Shown one piece after another: positions 17,974 through 26,859 of a stretch of DNA of 64,000 nucleotides (positions are counted from its first letter, which is position 1; the number at the start of each line of letters is the position of its first letter). The stretch comes from WHSW01 sp963722175. Its GTDB lineage: Bacteria; Actinomycetota; Thermoleophilia; Solirubrobacterales; 70-9. The stretch covers positions 992,001 to 1,056,000 of the forward strand of contig CAVRKA010000004.1 in NCBI GenBank assembly GCA_963722175.1, written 5' to 3'. A model generated the notes under the pieces. That model made no database searches. It was not told the origin of the DNA and saw nothing but the letters and a program-made list of their open reading frames with translations. Made by a program: the position numbers and the translations under genes.

Positions 17974-20900
17974 ATGAACTTGTCCGGGCGTAATCGTCGG
18001 TGGGGGTACGTTCGCGTCTCCGCCGCGCTCGCACTCGGCGCGACCGGCTTCACGATGCTCTGGTCCGCCGCCACAGCGACAGCGACCCCCGTCGCGACCA
18101 GTGACGCCTCCTACGGCGCGCTCGGCCGGGTCTTTCCCGACCCGCTCGCCGGCTGCCAGAACGTCGGCACCGATCCGTGCTCGCCGAACGCGCAGGGCAA
18201 CGTTCCGGCGGTGCAGTTCATCCAGATCGGCGAGTTCATCGACGCGCTCGAGTACATGAACACGAAGCCAGAGTGGGAGAACTACATCGAGGTGCTGCCG
18301 CTGGACGGCAAGATCGGCGCCAACGGGGTTGGCGAGGAGGTGCCCGACGACGCCCTCGGTCCCGGCGATGTTCCCGGCGACGCGATGTTCCCGGGCAACA
18401 CCATGCCGCTGGAGTTCGATCCGAAGCCGCACTACAAGTCAGCCGGGTTGCCGACCAGCGCCCTCGGCCGCACGAGATCGGACCTGATCGCGGTCCGGGT
18501 CACTGACGAGTCGGTCCCCGACGCCGGCAAGAAGCGCTACGCGCTTTCGCTCTCGATCCACGGGATCGAGCGGGCCGGGGTCGAGGGCGGCACGCGCGCG
18601 ATCGAGGACCTCGTCACGGCCCACGCCCGGGGGACGGCCGAGGCCCCGATCGTCCCGGATTCGGTCGAGCAGGACGGCCCGACCTTCGCGGACGTCCTGC
18701 GGGAGTCGATCATCTACTTCACCTATCCGAACCCGGACGGCTGGCGGCGTGGCTCGGTCAGCGAGGGCGGCTTCTTCTTCCAGCGCTACAACGGCAACGG
18801 CGTCGACGTCAACCGCGACTGGCCCGACATCGGGTTCAGCTATCGCCCGTACAGCGGTCTCTCCGAGCCCGAGAGCATCGGCCTCTCCGGCTTCCTCACC
18901 GACGTCCAGGACTCGACGGGCGGCGACTTCGCCGCCGGCGACGACCTCCACGGCCAGCCGTTCGCCGACGCGCTCTCCTACACGCTGCTGCCCCACGGGC
19001 GTCACAACTTCGCGAAGAACGAGCGCATCCGCGACACCGCGATCACGATCCACCGGGCCTCCGAGGCGGCGCTGCTGTGGTCACCGATCGTGCAGCCCAA
19101 CGACGCGCCCCAGGGCGGCGGGCCGCCCTGCACCCCGGACGTGGCCGTCGGGCCGCAGTGCTCCCAGATCTACGGCCAGACCTGGGGCACCGTCTACGAC
19201 ACGATCAACTACACGACCACGGGTGCGCTCGGCGACTGGTTCGACTCCTCGATCGGGCTCGGGGCCGACGGGATCGACAACGAGATGTCGTTCTCGCACC
19301 TCGACAAGAACGTCAACTTCGACCCCCACACCGAGCAGCTGCACGTCGACGGCAACAAGTCCCTGATCTACGCCCACCTGACGACGATCCTGGACCCGGT
19401 CGAGCACGTCTTCGACCCGGGCGGGACGGGCGGGTACGTGCCCGGACTGCGGGTGCAGCGCGACCCGAAGCCGTTCCAGGCCGAGCCCCCCGCGGGGACC
19501 GTCGAGCAGACGGACATCAGCGGCGAGGTGGGGACGATCGGCACCGACGGCACCGTGACGATCCCGTTCGACGTCAAGTCAGGGCCGCAGCCGGACGACG
19601 GCAGCCCGGACGCGAACAACAACGTCTTCAACGGCGGCATGCAGGTGAACGTGGTGGCCCAGAACGTCCAGGGCGTGGGCACCGGGATCGCCCATCTCGC
19701 GATCCAGTGCCAGGGCTGCGACGAGCACCCGGGGGTCGAGGGGAGCGACGAATGGATCACGGTGGCGGAGGACTTCAACCAGTCGCCGGCGTACTTGCAG
19801 TCGGGCGTCACCGCGTCGCTGAATCGCCCGCAGGCGCTGAGGGCCGACGGGACGACGCCGGTCGGCTGGCGAGCGGTGCTCAGCGGCAACATCGTCGACG
19901 TCGTCAATCCGCCGAACCCGGGGACAGTGGTGGCCTCGATGGACGTCGACTTCAAGCATGGCCCGGCGAGCACCGACGGAGCGACCGGCGGCGACGACCC
20001 ACCCTTCCTCCATGGCTACGACGTCGCGAACACCGACTTCTTCGAGGACCTGAACGGGTTCATCGAGGATCCTGCCGAGCGCCTGGGCCAAGTCGATCCG
20101 CGCGCCGTGATCGCCGGCACCCAGTCGCTCTCCGGGCTCGACTCGCTGGTCCTCGCCGACGACGCGCTGCCCGGCTACACGGGCAGCTACCCGTCGAGCA
20201 ATCCGCCCACCGGCCCGCCGACCGCCGACTTCACCTTCGCGGGGTCGGCCAGCGTTCCCGGCGCGAGCTCGGGCGCGCCGGGGACCTTCGAGGAGTTCCC
20301 GTTCACGATCGGGCCCAACGACGCCAACGGCAAGCTCACGGTGCGGATCGAGTGGGGGCTGGAGGCAAACGATTTCGACATGTTCCTCGAGCAGGTCGAG
20401 TCGAACGGGGATCGGACCGAGATCGGCTCGTCCACCCAGACCCAGGGCAGCTCCAACTTCGAGGAGATCGTGGTCCGGAATCCGGGCCTCGGCGACTACG
20501 TGATCCGCGTCGACAACTACACCTCGGCCGACCCGAGCTTCTCGGGCACCGCGACCTTCGAGGCTCCGGCGGCGGCGCCGCGGTCGGACGGCCGGGCGGG
20601 CACGGGCGACTACACCGTCGAGGAGAAGGACGCCTGGCTCGACGCGCTCGAGGGATACGTGCGCGGGGGCGGGAACCTGGTGATGACCGACGGGGCGCTC
20701 GAGGCGCTGCCGAATCTGATCGGGATCCCCGAGGCGGCGGTCGCCCGCCGCACCGTTTACGTCGGCCAGTCGACCTTCGACCTCAGCTCCACCGACGGCG
20801 ACGAGACGCTCGCCGACCCGCTCTCACGCGACGTCGACCAGGAGGGGTCGCGGTTCAACCTGGGTGAGCGCCGCCAGACCTTCGAGCCGACGCCGCTCGG

Positions 20901-21636
20901 CTTCTCGATCCAGGATGCCGAGACGGGCGGTAACCAGTCGCACGCGCGTCAGTACGACGTCAACCGCACCGCGTGGGAGGGGGCCGGCGGGCGGACGGTG
21001 GGGACGTCGACGAGCTCGGATCCGGACGCCGCGCCCGTCTACACGCGCGTCACCTATGGCGAGCTGCCGCTCGGCGAGGGCCAGATCCGGATCGCGGGCG
21101 CCCTGCTGCCGCAGCCCAGCGAGGAGTTCGACCATACGCTCGGTCTCGAGCCCTACGCGGTCACCTACACCGGCTACATCCTGATCTGCAACCTGCTCGA
21201 TTGCGCCGTCCGCGACGCGACGACCCCGCCCGGCGGTGGCGGTGGCGGCGGCGGTGGTGGCGGCGGTGGTGGCGGCGTCGTCTGCGCGAACAAGATCCTC
21301 GGCACCTCGGGTGCCGACAAGCTGACCGGCACCGAGGGCGCGGATCGGATCCGCGGCCACGGCGGCAAGGACAAGATCAAGGCCGGCGGCGGCGACGACT
21401 GCGTCAGCGGTCAGGGTGGGCGAGACCGCCTCAAGGGCGGCGAGGGCGCCGACGAGCTCAAGGGCGGCCGTGGCAAGGACCGGATCAAGGGCGGCCCCGG
21501 GGACGACACGATCCGTGTGCGCCGCGGCGCGCGCGACCGGGTCAAGTGCGGCCCCGGCGACGACACCGTCTATCTGAAGAAGCGTTTTGACCGCGCGCGG
21601 GGCTGCGAGACGGTCCGGGGCGGCGGCCGCATCTAG
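17974..21636 (+). CDS. Large exported M14 zinc carboxypeptidase with PPC domain and RTX-like tail
   Basis: 1220 residues with a Sec-type signal (about 10-38, ending ATATP). The M14 zinc motif HxxE is His196-Glu199 in SIHGIERAG, with substrate-binding NRD at 280-282 and a candidate third ligand His326 in DDLHGQ. A PPC-like beta domain spans roughly 760-860. A poly-glycine linker near 1085 leads to a degenerate calcium-binding nonapeptide array (GADKLTG, GADRIRG, GKDKIKG, GDD) and a short Cys-bearing end. It likely cleaves peptides outside the cell. The RTX-like lysine-rich repeats are typical of Thermoleophilia secreted proteins. Confidence 0.85.
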   Translation: MNLSGRNRRWGYVRVSAALALGATGFTMLWSAATATATPVATSDASYGALGRVFPDPLAGCQNVGTDPCSPNAQGNVPAVQFIQIGEFIDALEYMNTKPEWENYIEVLPLDGKIGANGVGEEVPDDALGPGDVPGDAMFPGNTMPLEFDPKPHYKSAGLPTSALGRTRSDLIAVRVTDESVPDAGKKRYALSLSIHGIERAGVEGGTRAIEDLVTAHARGTAEAPIVPDSVEQDGPTFADVLRESIIYFTYPNPDGWRRGSVSEGGFFFQRYNGNGVDVNRDWPDIGFSYRPYSGLSEPESIGLSGFLTDVQDSTGGDFAAGDDLHGQPFADALSYTLLPHGRHNFAKNERIRDTAITIHRASEAALLWSPIVQPNDAPQGGGPPCTPDVAVGPQCSQIYGQTWGTVYDTINYTTTGALGDWFDSSIGLGADGIDNEMSFSHLDKNVNFDPHTEQLHVDGNKSLIYAHLTTILDPVEHVFDPGGTGGYVPGLRVQRDPKPFQAEPPAGTVEQTDISGEVGTIGTDGTVTIPFDVKSGPQPDDGSPDANNNVFNGGMQVNVVAQNVQGVGTGIAHLAIQCQGCDEHPGVEGSDEWITVAEDFNQSPAYLQSGVTASLNRPQALRADGTTPVGWRAVLSGNIVDVVNPPNPGTVVASMDVDFKHGPASTDGATGGDDPPFLHGYDVANTDFFEDLNGFIEDPAERLGQVDPRAVIAGTQSLSGLDSLVLADDALPGYTGSYPSSNPPTGPPTADFTFAGSASVPGASSGAPGTFEEFPFTIGPNDANGKLTVRIEWGLEANDFDMFLEQVESNGDRTEIGSSTQTQGSSNFEEIVVRNPGLGDYVIRVDNYTSADPSFSGTATFEAPAAAPRSDGRAGTGDYTVEEKDAWLDALEGYVRGGGNLVMTDGALEALPNLIGIPEAAVARRTVYVGQSTFDLSSTDGDETLADPLSRDVDQEGSRFNLGERRQTFEPTPLGFSIQDAETGGNQSHARQYDVNRTAWEGAGGRTVGTSTSSDPDAAPVYTRVTYGELPLGEGQIRIAGALLPQPSEEFDHTLGLEPYAVTYTGYILICNLLDCAVRDATTPPGGGGGGGGGGGGGGGVVCANKILGTSGADKLTGTEGADRIRGHGGKDKIKAGGGDDCVSGQGGRDRLKGGEGADELKGGRGKDRIKGGPGDDTIRVRRGARDRVKCGPGDDTVYLKKRFDRARGCETVRGGGRI

Positions 21637-22793
21637 CTCAGCGTTCGGGCGATCACCAGCCGCTGGATCTCGTTCGTGCCCTCGTAGATCTGGGTGATCT
21701 TCGCGTCGCGCATCATCCGCTCGACCGGGTACTCGTTGACGTAGCCGTAGCCGCCGAGCACCTGGACCGCCTCGGTCGTGACCCACATCGCGGTATCGGA
21801 GGCGATCAGCTTCGCCATCGCCGAGTACTTGCCCATGTCGCGGTCGCCGGCGTCGATCTTCGAGCAGGCGCGGTAGAGCAGCTCGCGCGCCGCCGCGGTC
21901 CGCGACTCCATGTCGGCGAGCTTGAACTGGATCCCCTGGAAGGCGGCGATCGGCTTGCCGAACTGCTTGCGCTCCTGGGCGTAGGCGGCGGCGTAGTCGG
22001 TCGCGCCCTGAGCGATCCCGACCGCCTGCGCGGCGACCCCGAGCCGTGAGCGGTCGAGGGTGCCCATCGCGACCTTGAAGCCCTCGTTCTCGTTCCCGAT
22101 CAGGTTCTCCGCCGGGACGCGGACGTTGTCGAAGATCGGCTGCCCGGTCGGCGAGCCACGGATCCCCATCTTGTGCTCGAGCTTGCCGACCGAGAAGCCG
22201 GGCCGGTCGGCCTCGACCACGAATGCGGAGATCCCACGCGAGTGGCCCTGCTCGGGGTCGGTGACCGCGAAGCAGACGTAGAAGTCGGCGATCCCGAGGT
22301 TGGTGATCCAGTTCTTCGTCCCGTCGATCACCCACTCGTCACCGTCGCGGACCGCCTTCGTCCGCATCCCGCCCGGGTCCGAGCCGGCGTCGGGCTCCGA
22401 GAGCGCGAACGCCGGGCTCCACTCGCCCGAGGCGCAGCGAGGAAGGAAGCGTTCCTTGAGCTCGTCCGAGCCGAACAGCCGGATCGGCAGCGTGCCGAGC
22501 TCCTGGATCATCAGGATCAGGGCCGAGGACGCGCAGGCCTTCGCCACCTCCTCGACCGCGATGTTGAGCATCAGGGTGCCGGTCCCCGTGCCCCCGTGCT
22601 CGGTCTCGAACGGAAGGCCGAGCAGGTCATGGGAGGCGAACAGCTCGCGGATGTCGGTCGGGTACTCGGCCTGCTCGTCGATCTCGGCCGCCCGCGGCGC
22701 GACCCGCTCGACGACCATCTTGCGGATCGTCTCGCGGAAGTCCTCGAACTCCTGCGGCAGCGTGTACGCGGATGCGGACGCGGTGAGGGTCAT
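21633..22793 (-). CDS. Acyl-CoA dehydrogenase
   Basis: 386 residues of the FAD-dependent family that introduces the alpha-beta double bond in acyl-CoA. Family blocks present are AFALSEPDAGSDPGGM, WVIDGTKNWITN, the helical C-terminal domain QFGKPIAAFQ and the end IYEGTNEIQRLVIARTL. Closest in appearance to short- and medium-chain types. The 3' end overlaps the convergent carboxypeptidase gene by four bases. Confidence 0.93.
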   Translation of the reverse strand: MTLTASASAYTLPQEFEDFRETIRKMVVERVAPRAAEIDEQAEYPTDIRELFASHDLLGLPFETEHGGTGTGTLMLNIAVEEVAKACASSALILMIQELGTLPIRLFGSDELKERFLPRCASGEWSPAFALSEPDAGSDPGGMRTKAVRDGDEWVIDGTKNWITNLGIADFYVCFAVTDPEQGHSRGISAFVVEADRPGFSVGKLEHKMGIRGSPTGQPIFDNVRVPAENLIGNENEGFKVAMGTLDRSRLGVAAQAVGIAQGATDYAAAYAQERKQFGKPIAAFQGIQFKLADMESRTAAARELLYRACSKIDAGDRDMGKYSAMAKLIASDTAMWVTTEAVQVLGGYGYVNEYPVERMMRDAKITQIYEGTNEIQRLVIARTLS

Positions 22794-22833
22794 GGCCCCC
22801 GCAGCCTAGCGACGCTCGCCGGAGCGGCGGGCG

Positions 22834-24378
22834 CTAGCGCGTGACCTTGATCGTCGCCTTCTCGGAGGAGCCGCCCGCCGAGAGGGTGACGTTGGCCTTC
22901 GCCTTGTACCCGTCCTTGAGCAGGTCGAGCAGCTGATTGCGCTTCTTCTTGGCGAGCTTGAGCTTCAGCTTCGCCGTCCCGTTGGCGTTCGCGGTGGCGC
23001 TCGCCTTCTTCAGCTTGAAGCTCTTCTTGGCTGCCCGCTTCCCCGAGCCCTTGGCGACGATCTTGCCCGACGCGGTCAGTTCGCAGCCCACGGCGCCGCA
23101 ACCGCCGGTCACGGCGAGCTTGTTCAGCTTCTGCTTGCCCTTCGCCTTCAGGTCGAGGCCACTCTGGACGTCGATGCTGACGGTGCTGGTGCCGGTGGCG
23201 CCGAACGTGTCCGTCGCCTGGACGGCGAAGGAGTCCGGCCCGCCATAGCCGCCGTTCGGCGTGTAGGTCAGCGCCTGACCGCTGCCCGTCAGCGTGCCGT
23301 GGTCCGGCGGATCGCTGACCGCGTAGGAGAGCGGGTCGCCGTCGGGGTCGTTCGCCTGGACGTTCACGGGCACCGGCGCGCCGGGGGCGGTGATGGCCTG
23401 GTTGGCCCCGACCGGCGCGCCGTTACGGAACTGCGCCGTCTGCGCGTGCATGCGCTCGGTCTGACCCGCGCTGAACACGTGCATGCAGATGTCGTCGCTG
23501 TAGTCCATGAAGTTCTCGACGGGGTCGAGGCCCGGCGACGCGCACGTGTTGCGGCTGAACGGCGGCGGGCAGTCGCCGAAGTAGGGACTCTGCTCGAAGG
23601 GGGTGTCGTCGACCATGTCGCCCGGGGGGGTGCAGCCGCCCTGGAAGGTGTGGAAGAGACCGAGCCAGTGGCCGATCTCATGGGTGGCCGTGTCGCCAAG
23701 GTTGTACGGCGCAAACGTTCCGCCGGGCACCGACTCCGTCTCGACCACGACGCCGTCCATCACCGGGTTCCCTGTGTACTCGTCCGGGAACGTCGCCCAG
23801 CCGAGCAGGGTGGCGAGGCGGACCAGGTACATGTTCAGCGATCGGGCGCCGCCCTCGTGCAGCGCCGTCTTCATCGCCACTTCCTCCGGCGTGCCGTACT
23901 CGAGGCTGTCCCAGTCCGGGTTGATCGTGACGTCGGTGTCGACCAGGTTGAAGACGACGGCGGTGTTGTCTCCGCCGGTCGCACCGCCGAAGGCCTGGTT
24001 CAGCACGTTCATCTGGGCGTCGATCTCGGACTGCGGGACGGCCGCGGTGCCGGCGTTCGGCTGGATCACGTGGATGTAGACCGGGACGTGGATCGGCCCG
24101 GTGACGCGCGCGGCCCTGCGCTTGGAGAGCGGACGCGCTTCGAGCGCCCGCTCGTACGCCGCCGCGACGTTCGGCTCCGCGACACCGGCTGCCGCGGCCC
24201 CCTCCGACACACGGGCCGCCGAGGAGGACGACGCCACCGTGGGCGCCTCGATCGCGAACGGGTCGCAGTCGGCTCCGAACGCGGGGCCGCCCTGCTTGCC
24301 CGCGGCCGCCGACGGCATCAGGGCGAGCAGCGCCACGACGAGTGCGACGCCCCCGAAAGCGGTGCTGCGATCCCTCAC
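22834..24378 (-). CDS. Exported M43 (pappalysin-like) metalloprotease
   Basis: Taken from GTG 24378, 514 residues; an ATG at 24414 would add 12. A signal peptide covers about 6-28. The extended zinc motif HEIGHWLGLFH lies at 233-243, and the Met-turn is in NFMDYSDD, both typical of M43 cytophagalysin-type proteases. Cysteines of the CTPPGD and NTCASP segments fit the family's disulfides. A cadherin/Big-like repeat follows (DPDGDPLSYAV), then a lysine-rich C-terminal domain. Divergent from the cupin gene. Confidence 0.87.
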   Translation of the reverse strand: MRDRSTAFGGVALVVALLALMPSAAAGKQGGPAFGADCDPFAIEAPTVASSSSAARVSEGAAAAGVAEPNVAAAYERALEARPLSKRRAARVTGPIHVPVYIHVIQPNAGTAAVPQSEIDAQMNVLNQAFGGATGGDNTAVVFNLVDTDVTINPDWDSLEYGTPEEVAMKTALHEGGARSLNMYLVRLATLLGWATFPDEYTGNPVMDGVVVETESVPGGTFAPYNLGDTATHEIGHWLGLFHTFQGGCTPPGDMVDDTPFEQSPYFGDCPPPFSRNTCASPGLDPVENFMDYSDDICMHVFSAGQTERMHAQTAQFRNGAPVGANQAITAPGAPVPVNVQANDPDGDPLSYAVSDPPDHGTLTGSGQALTYTPNGGYGGPDSFAVQATDTFGATGTSTVSIDVQSGLDLKAKGKQKLNKLAVTGGCGAVGCELTASGKIVAKGSGKRAAKKSFKLKKASATANANGTAKLKLKLAKKKRNQLLDLLKDGYKAKANVTLSAGGSSEKATIKVTR

Positions 24379-24452
24379 GGGGCGGGAGCCTAGCCGCGAT
24401 GGCCGCAATGTCAACCCCCGGTTTGGGGCCAGGCGACCCTAGGATGCGCTCG

Positions 24453-24827
24453 ATGAGCGTTCCCGAGGCCAGCGTCGTCAACGACTCCGACCGCGAGCCA
24501 TTTACCACCCGGGACGGATCGACCGTGCGCGAGCTGATCCAGGTCGCCGACGGGGCGGTGAACCAATCGCTTGCCGAGGCCGTCGTGCCGGGCGGCGGGG
24601 AGACGATCGAGCACCTGCACCGGCGCTCGGAGGAGATCTACCGGTTCGTCTCCGGGCGCGGCCGGATCCGCGTCGGCGGCGCCGAGGCGCGGGTCGAGGC
24701 CGGCGACAGCGTGCTGATCGCCCCCGGGACCCCGCACAAGGTGTGGAACGACGGCGACGAGCCCCTGGTGCTGCTGTGCTGCTGCGCGCCCGCATACAGC
24801 GATGAGGACACCGAGCTGCTCGAATAG
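24453..24827 (+). CDS. Small cupin-domain protein
   Basis: 124 residues. A single cupin barrel: GGGETIEHLHRRSEEIYRFVSGRGRI is cupin motif 1 with its two histidines and glutamate, and GDSVLIAPGTPHKVWN is motif 2. Single-domain cupins bind a metal and often modify or sense small molecules; no substrate can be inferred. ATG 24453 or 24444 are equally possible starts. The C-terminal CCC run is unusual for the fold. Confidence 0.8.
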   Translation: MSVPEASVVNDSDREPFTTRDGSTVRELIQVADGAVNQSLAEAVVPGGGETIEHLHRRSEEIYRFVSGRGRIRVGGAEARVEAGDSVLIAPGTPHKVWNDGDEPLVLLCCCAPAYSDEDTELLE

Positions 24828-24870
24828 CTAGGTTCCGTCGGCCCGCGATCCACACCGAGGAGGAGGGCGC

Positions 24871-25257
24871 GTGCTCAAGGGTTTCAAGGACTTCATCACC
24901 AAGGGCAACCTGATCGAGACCGCGGTGGCCCTGGTGATGGCGCTCGCCGTGGTGGCGCTGGTCAACTCGCTGATCGAAGACCTGGTCACGCCGCTGATCG
25001 GCGCGATCGTCGGCGAGCCCAGCTTCGAGGGCCTCACCTTCACGATCAACGACAGCGAGTTCTTCTACGGCTCGTTCATCAACGCCGTGATCACCTTCGT
25101 CTCGATCGGCGCCGCTGTCTACTTCTTCATCGTCAAGCCGTACGAGGTCTACCAGGCGCGCCGCGGCGTCACGCCGGAGACCAAGGAGTGCCTGGAGTGC
25201 CTGTCGACGATCCCGCTCAACGCCCGGCGCTGCTCGCAGTGCGCGCAGCCCGTCTAG
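24871..25257 (+). CDS. mscL: Large-conductance mechanosensitive channel with C-terminal zinc ribbon
   Basis: 128 residues from GTG, preceded by GAGGAGGAGGGC. Residues 1-95 are standard MscL: FKDFITKGNLIETAVALVMA as the pore helix and FINAVITFVSIGAAVYFFIVKPY as TM2. Instead of the usual helical bundle the C-terminus carries CLEC at 107-110 and CSQC at 121-124, a four-cysteine zinc ribbon facing the cytoplasm. The channel releases solutes on osmotic downshock; the ribbon may sense metal or redox or tether the pore. Confidence 0.93.
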   Translation: MLKGFKDFITKGNLIETAVALVMALAVVALVNSLIEDLVTPLIGAIVGEPSFEGLTFTINDSEFFYGSFINAVITFVSIGAAVYFFIVKPYEVYQARRGVTPETKECLECLSTIPLNARRCSQCAQPV

Positions 25258-25259
25258 AT

Positions 25260-25994
25260 CTAAGGCGCTGAGAGCCGGCGGGCAACCAGCTCGCCGAGCA
25301 GGCGGTAGCCGGCGATCGAGGGATGGTCGCCGTCGGCGGTCAGGTTTGGCGCCATCGTGCCGGGCGTGCCCCGATCCTCGAGCGCGTCGTGCCAGCGGAT
25401 CACCGGCACGTTCTCGGCGGCGCCGAGCTCGGCGATCAGGCGGTTGAGGTCGGCGATCGGGCGATCGGCGGCCGGATGGCCGTTGTTCCAGGGCAGCACG
25501 TCGACCACGTAGACGTCGAGCCCGAGGTCCTTGCCCCTCGAGACCATCGACCGCAGGTTGTCCGCGGCGCCGCGGACCGGCTGCCCCTGGGCGATGTCGT
25601 TGATCCCGCCCTGCACCACGAGCGCGTCGGCGCCCTGGGCGCAGTCGTCCAGCCGGGTCGCGATCTGGTCGGTGCGCTCGCCGTAGACGCCACAATTCCG
25701 GAACCTAAAGGGGTCTGACCCCTTTAGGTACCGCGAGCGCTCGGCCCAGTGTTCGTACTGGCTGCGCTCGTCGTCGCCGAACCCGAGCGCCGCCCGCTGA
25801 GCGGGGTCGGGGTCGTACGCCGGGTTGCCGGCCGTGATCGAGTCGCCGAGCGCGGCGACCACCGTCCCGCTCTCCTTCAGCGGGGCCGGTGGGTCGCCGC
25901 TCGTCGACGCCTCAGATCCGCATCCGGCCACGAGCGCCGCGACGAGCGCTAGGTGTACATACCGCCGAACTGTCCGCCGGTCACGTTCAGGCAT
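25260..25994 (-). CDS. SGNH/GDSL-type hydrolase lipoprotein
   Basis: 244 residues from ATG 25994, the only nearby start that gives a signal sequence; it overlaps the SDR upstream by 46 bases. The lipobox is LVAGC. SGNH blocks are ALGDSITAG (nucleophile Ser), GGINDI and DGDHPSIAGY (Asp/His). The family deacylates or deacetylates extracellular esters. The stretch YLKGSDPFRF is encoded by a perfect palindrome at 25703-25729 that looks like an in-frame insertion between two conserved segments, WAERSR and FRNCGVYGERTDQI. Confidence 0.82.
   Translation of the reverse strand: MPERDRRTVRRYVHLALVAALVAGCGSEASTSGDPPAPLKESGTVVAALGDSITAGNPAYDPDPAQRAALGFGDDERSQYEHWAERSRYLKGSDPFRFRNCGVYGERTDQIATRLDDCAQGADALVVQGGINDIAQGQPVRGAADNLRSMVSRGKDLGLDVYVVDVLPWNNGHPAADRPIADLNRLIAELGAAENVPVIRWHDALEDRGTPGTMAPNLTADGDHPSIAGYRLLGELVARRLSAP
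25703..25729. repeat. Perfect 12-base-arm palindrome inside the SGNH hydrolase gene
   Basis: ACCTAAAGGGGT at 25703-25714 and ACCCCTTTAGGT at 25718-25729 flank CTG. Base composition (A/T-rich ends) is unlike the surrounding gene. GGGGTC-AGACCCC palindromes recur as REP-like elements in many bacterial genomes as far as I recall, so a mobile REP/BIME-type insertion is likely. The reading frame is kept. Confidence 0.7.
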
Positions 25995-26779
25995 TGGCCG
26001 TGGACGTAGTTCGACAGCCCTGAGCTCAGGAAGAGGACCGGCGCGGCGGCCTCCTCCGGCTGGGCCGGACGCCCGAGCGGAATGATCGCCGAAGCCATCG
26101 CCCGCATCTGCTCGGGGATCCCGAGGTCGACCTTCTCGCCGGTTGCGGTCTCCAGCTGCTCGCCTTTCTCCTTGGCCTGGGTCAGGCGCGTCTCGATGAA
26201 CCCGAAGGCCACCGCGTTGCAGTTGATCTTGAAGCCGCCCCATTCCTTGGCGAGGGTCTTGGTGAAGCCGACGACGCCGGCCTTGGCGGCCGAGTAGTTG
26301 ACCTGGCCGGCGTTGCCCATCGTCCCCGAGATCGAGGAGATGTTGACGATCTTGCGGAACCGCTCCTCGCCGGCGGCCTTCTCGGCCTTCGCCGCCTCGC
26401 GCCAGTGCGGGGCGATCGCGCGGACGACGCGGAAGGGGACGATCGTGTGGATGTCGAGCATCGCCTGGAACTGCTCGTCGCTCATCCGGTGGACGACCCC
26501 GTCCCAGGTGTAGCCGGCGTTGTTGACGATGATGTCGACCTCGCCGAATGCCTCGACCGCCTTCGCGACCAGTTCGTCCGGCACCCCGGGCTCGGTCAGG
26601 TCACCGGCGAAGACCGCGGTCTCGCCCTCGATCTCGCCCGCCGCCTGCTCGGCGACGTCGCCGTCGATGTCGTTGATCAGGACCTTCGCACCCTCTTTGA
26701 TGAACAGCTCTGCGGTTGCCCGGCCGATGCCTCGCGCCGAGCCGGTGACGATCGCCGCCTTGCCGTCAAGCAATCCCAT
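25949..26779 (-). CDS. SDR oxidoreductase, 3-oxoacyl-reductase-like
   Basis: 276 residues. Rossmann motif TGSARGIG at about 13-20, NNAG near 93, active-site serine in NISSISG and YSAAK as the YxxxK pair. The C-terminal GRPAQPEEAAAPVLFLSSGLSNYVHGQ block is the usual end of FabG-like enzymes. It probably reduces 3-oxoacyl or oxidises 3-hydroxyacyl thioesters. A longer insert between NNAG and the active site (EAAKAEKAAGEERFRK) is not typical of housekeeping FabG, so a catabolic hydroxyacyl-CoA dehydrogenase is as likely. Confidence 0.85.
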   Translation of the reverse strand: MGLLDGKAAIVTGSARGIGRATAELFIKEGAKVLINDIDGDVAEQAAGEIEGETAVFAGDLTEPGVPDELVAKAVEAFGEVDIIVNNAGYTWDGVVHRMSDEQFQAMLDIHTIVPFRVVRAIAPHWREAAKAEKAAGEERFRKIVNISSISGTMGNAGQVNYSAAKAGVVGFTKTLAKEWGGFKINCNAVAFGFIETRLTQAKEKGEQLETATGEKVDLGIPEQMRAMASAIIPLGRPAQPEEAAAPVLFLSSGLSNYVHGQCLNVTGGQFGGMYT

Positions 26780-26859
26780 GTTCTCGATTCACTCCCGTCG
26801 ATTACGTCGGTTGATGTAAGGGTCGGGCACTCTAATCAGTCGGGGTCCGCGAGGCCGCG

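Noticed and set aside
21229..21276. Poly-glycine GGC/GGT tract as a phase-variation repeat
   Set aside because: Mixed codons and in-frame linker use fit a flexible spacer in the carboxypeptidase.
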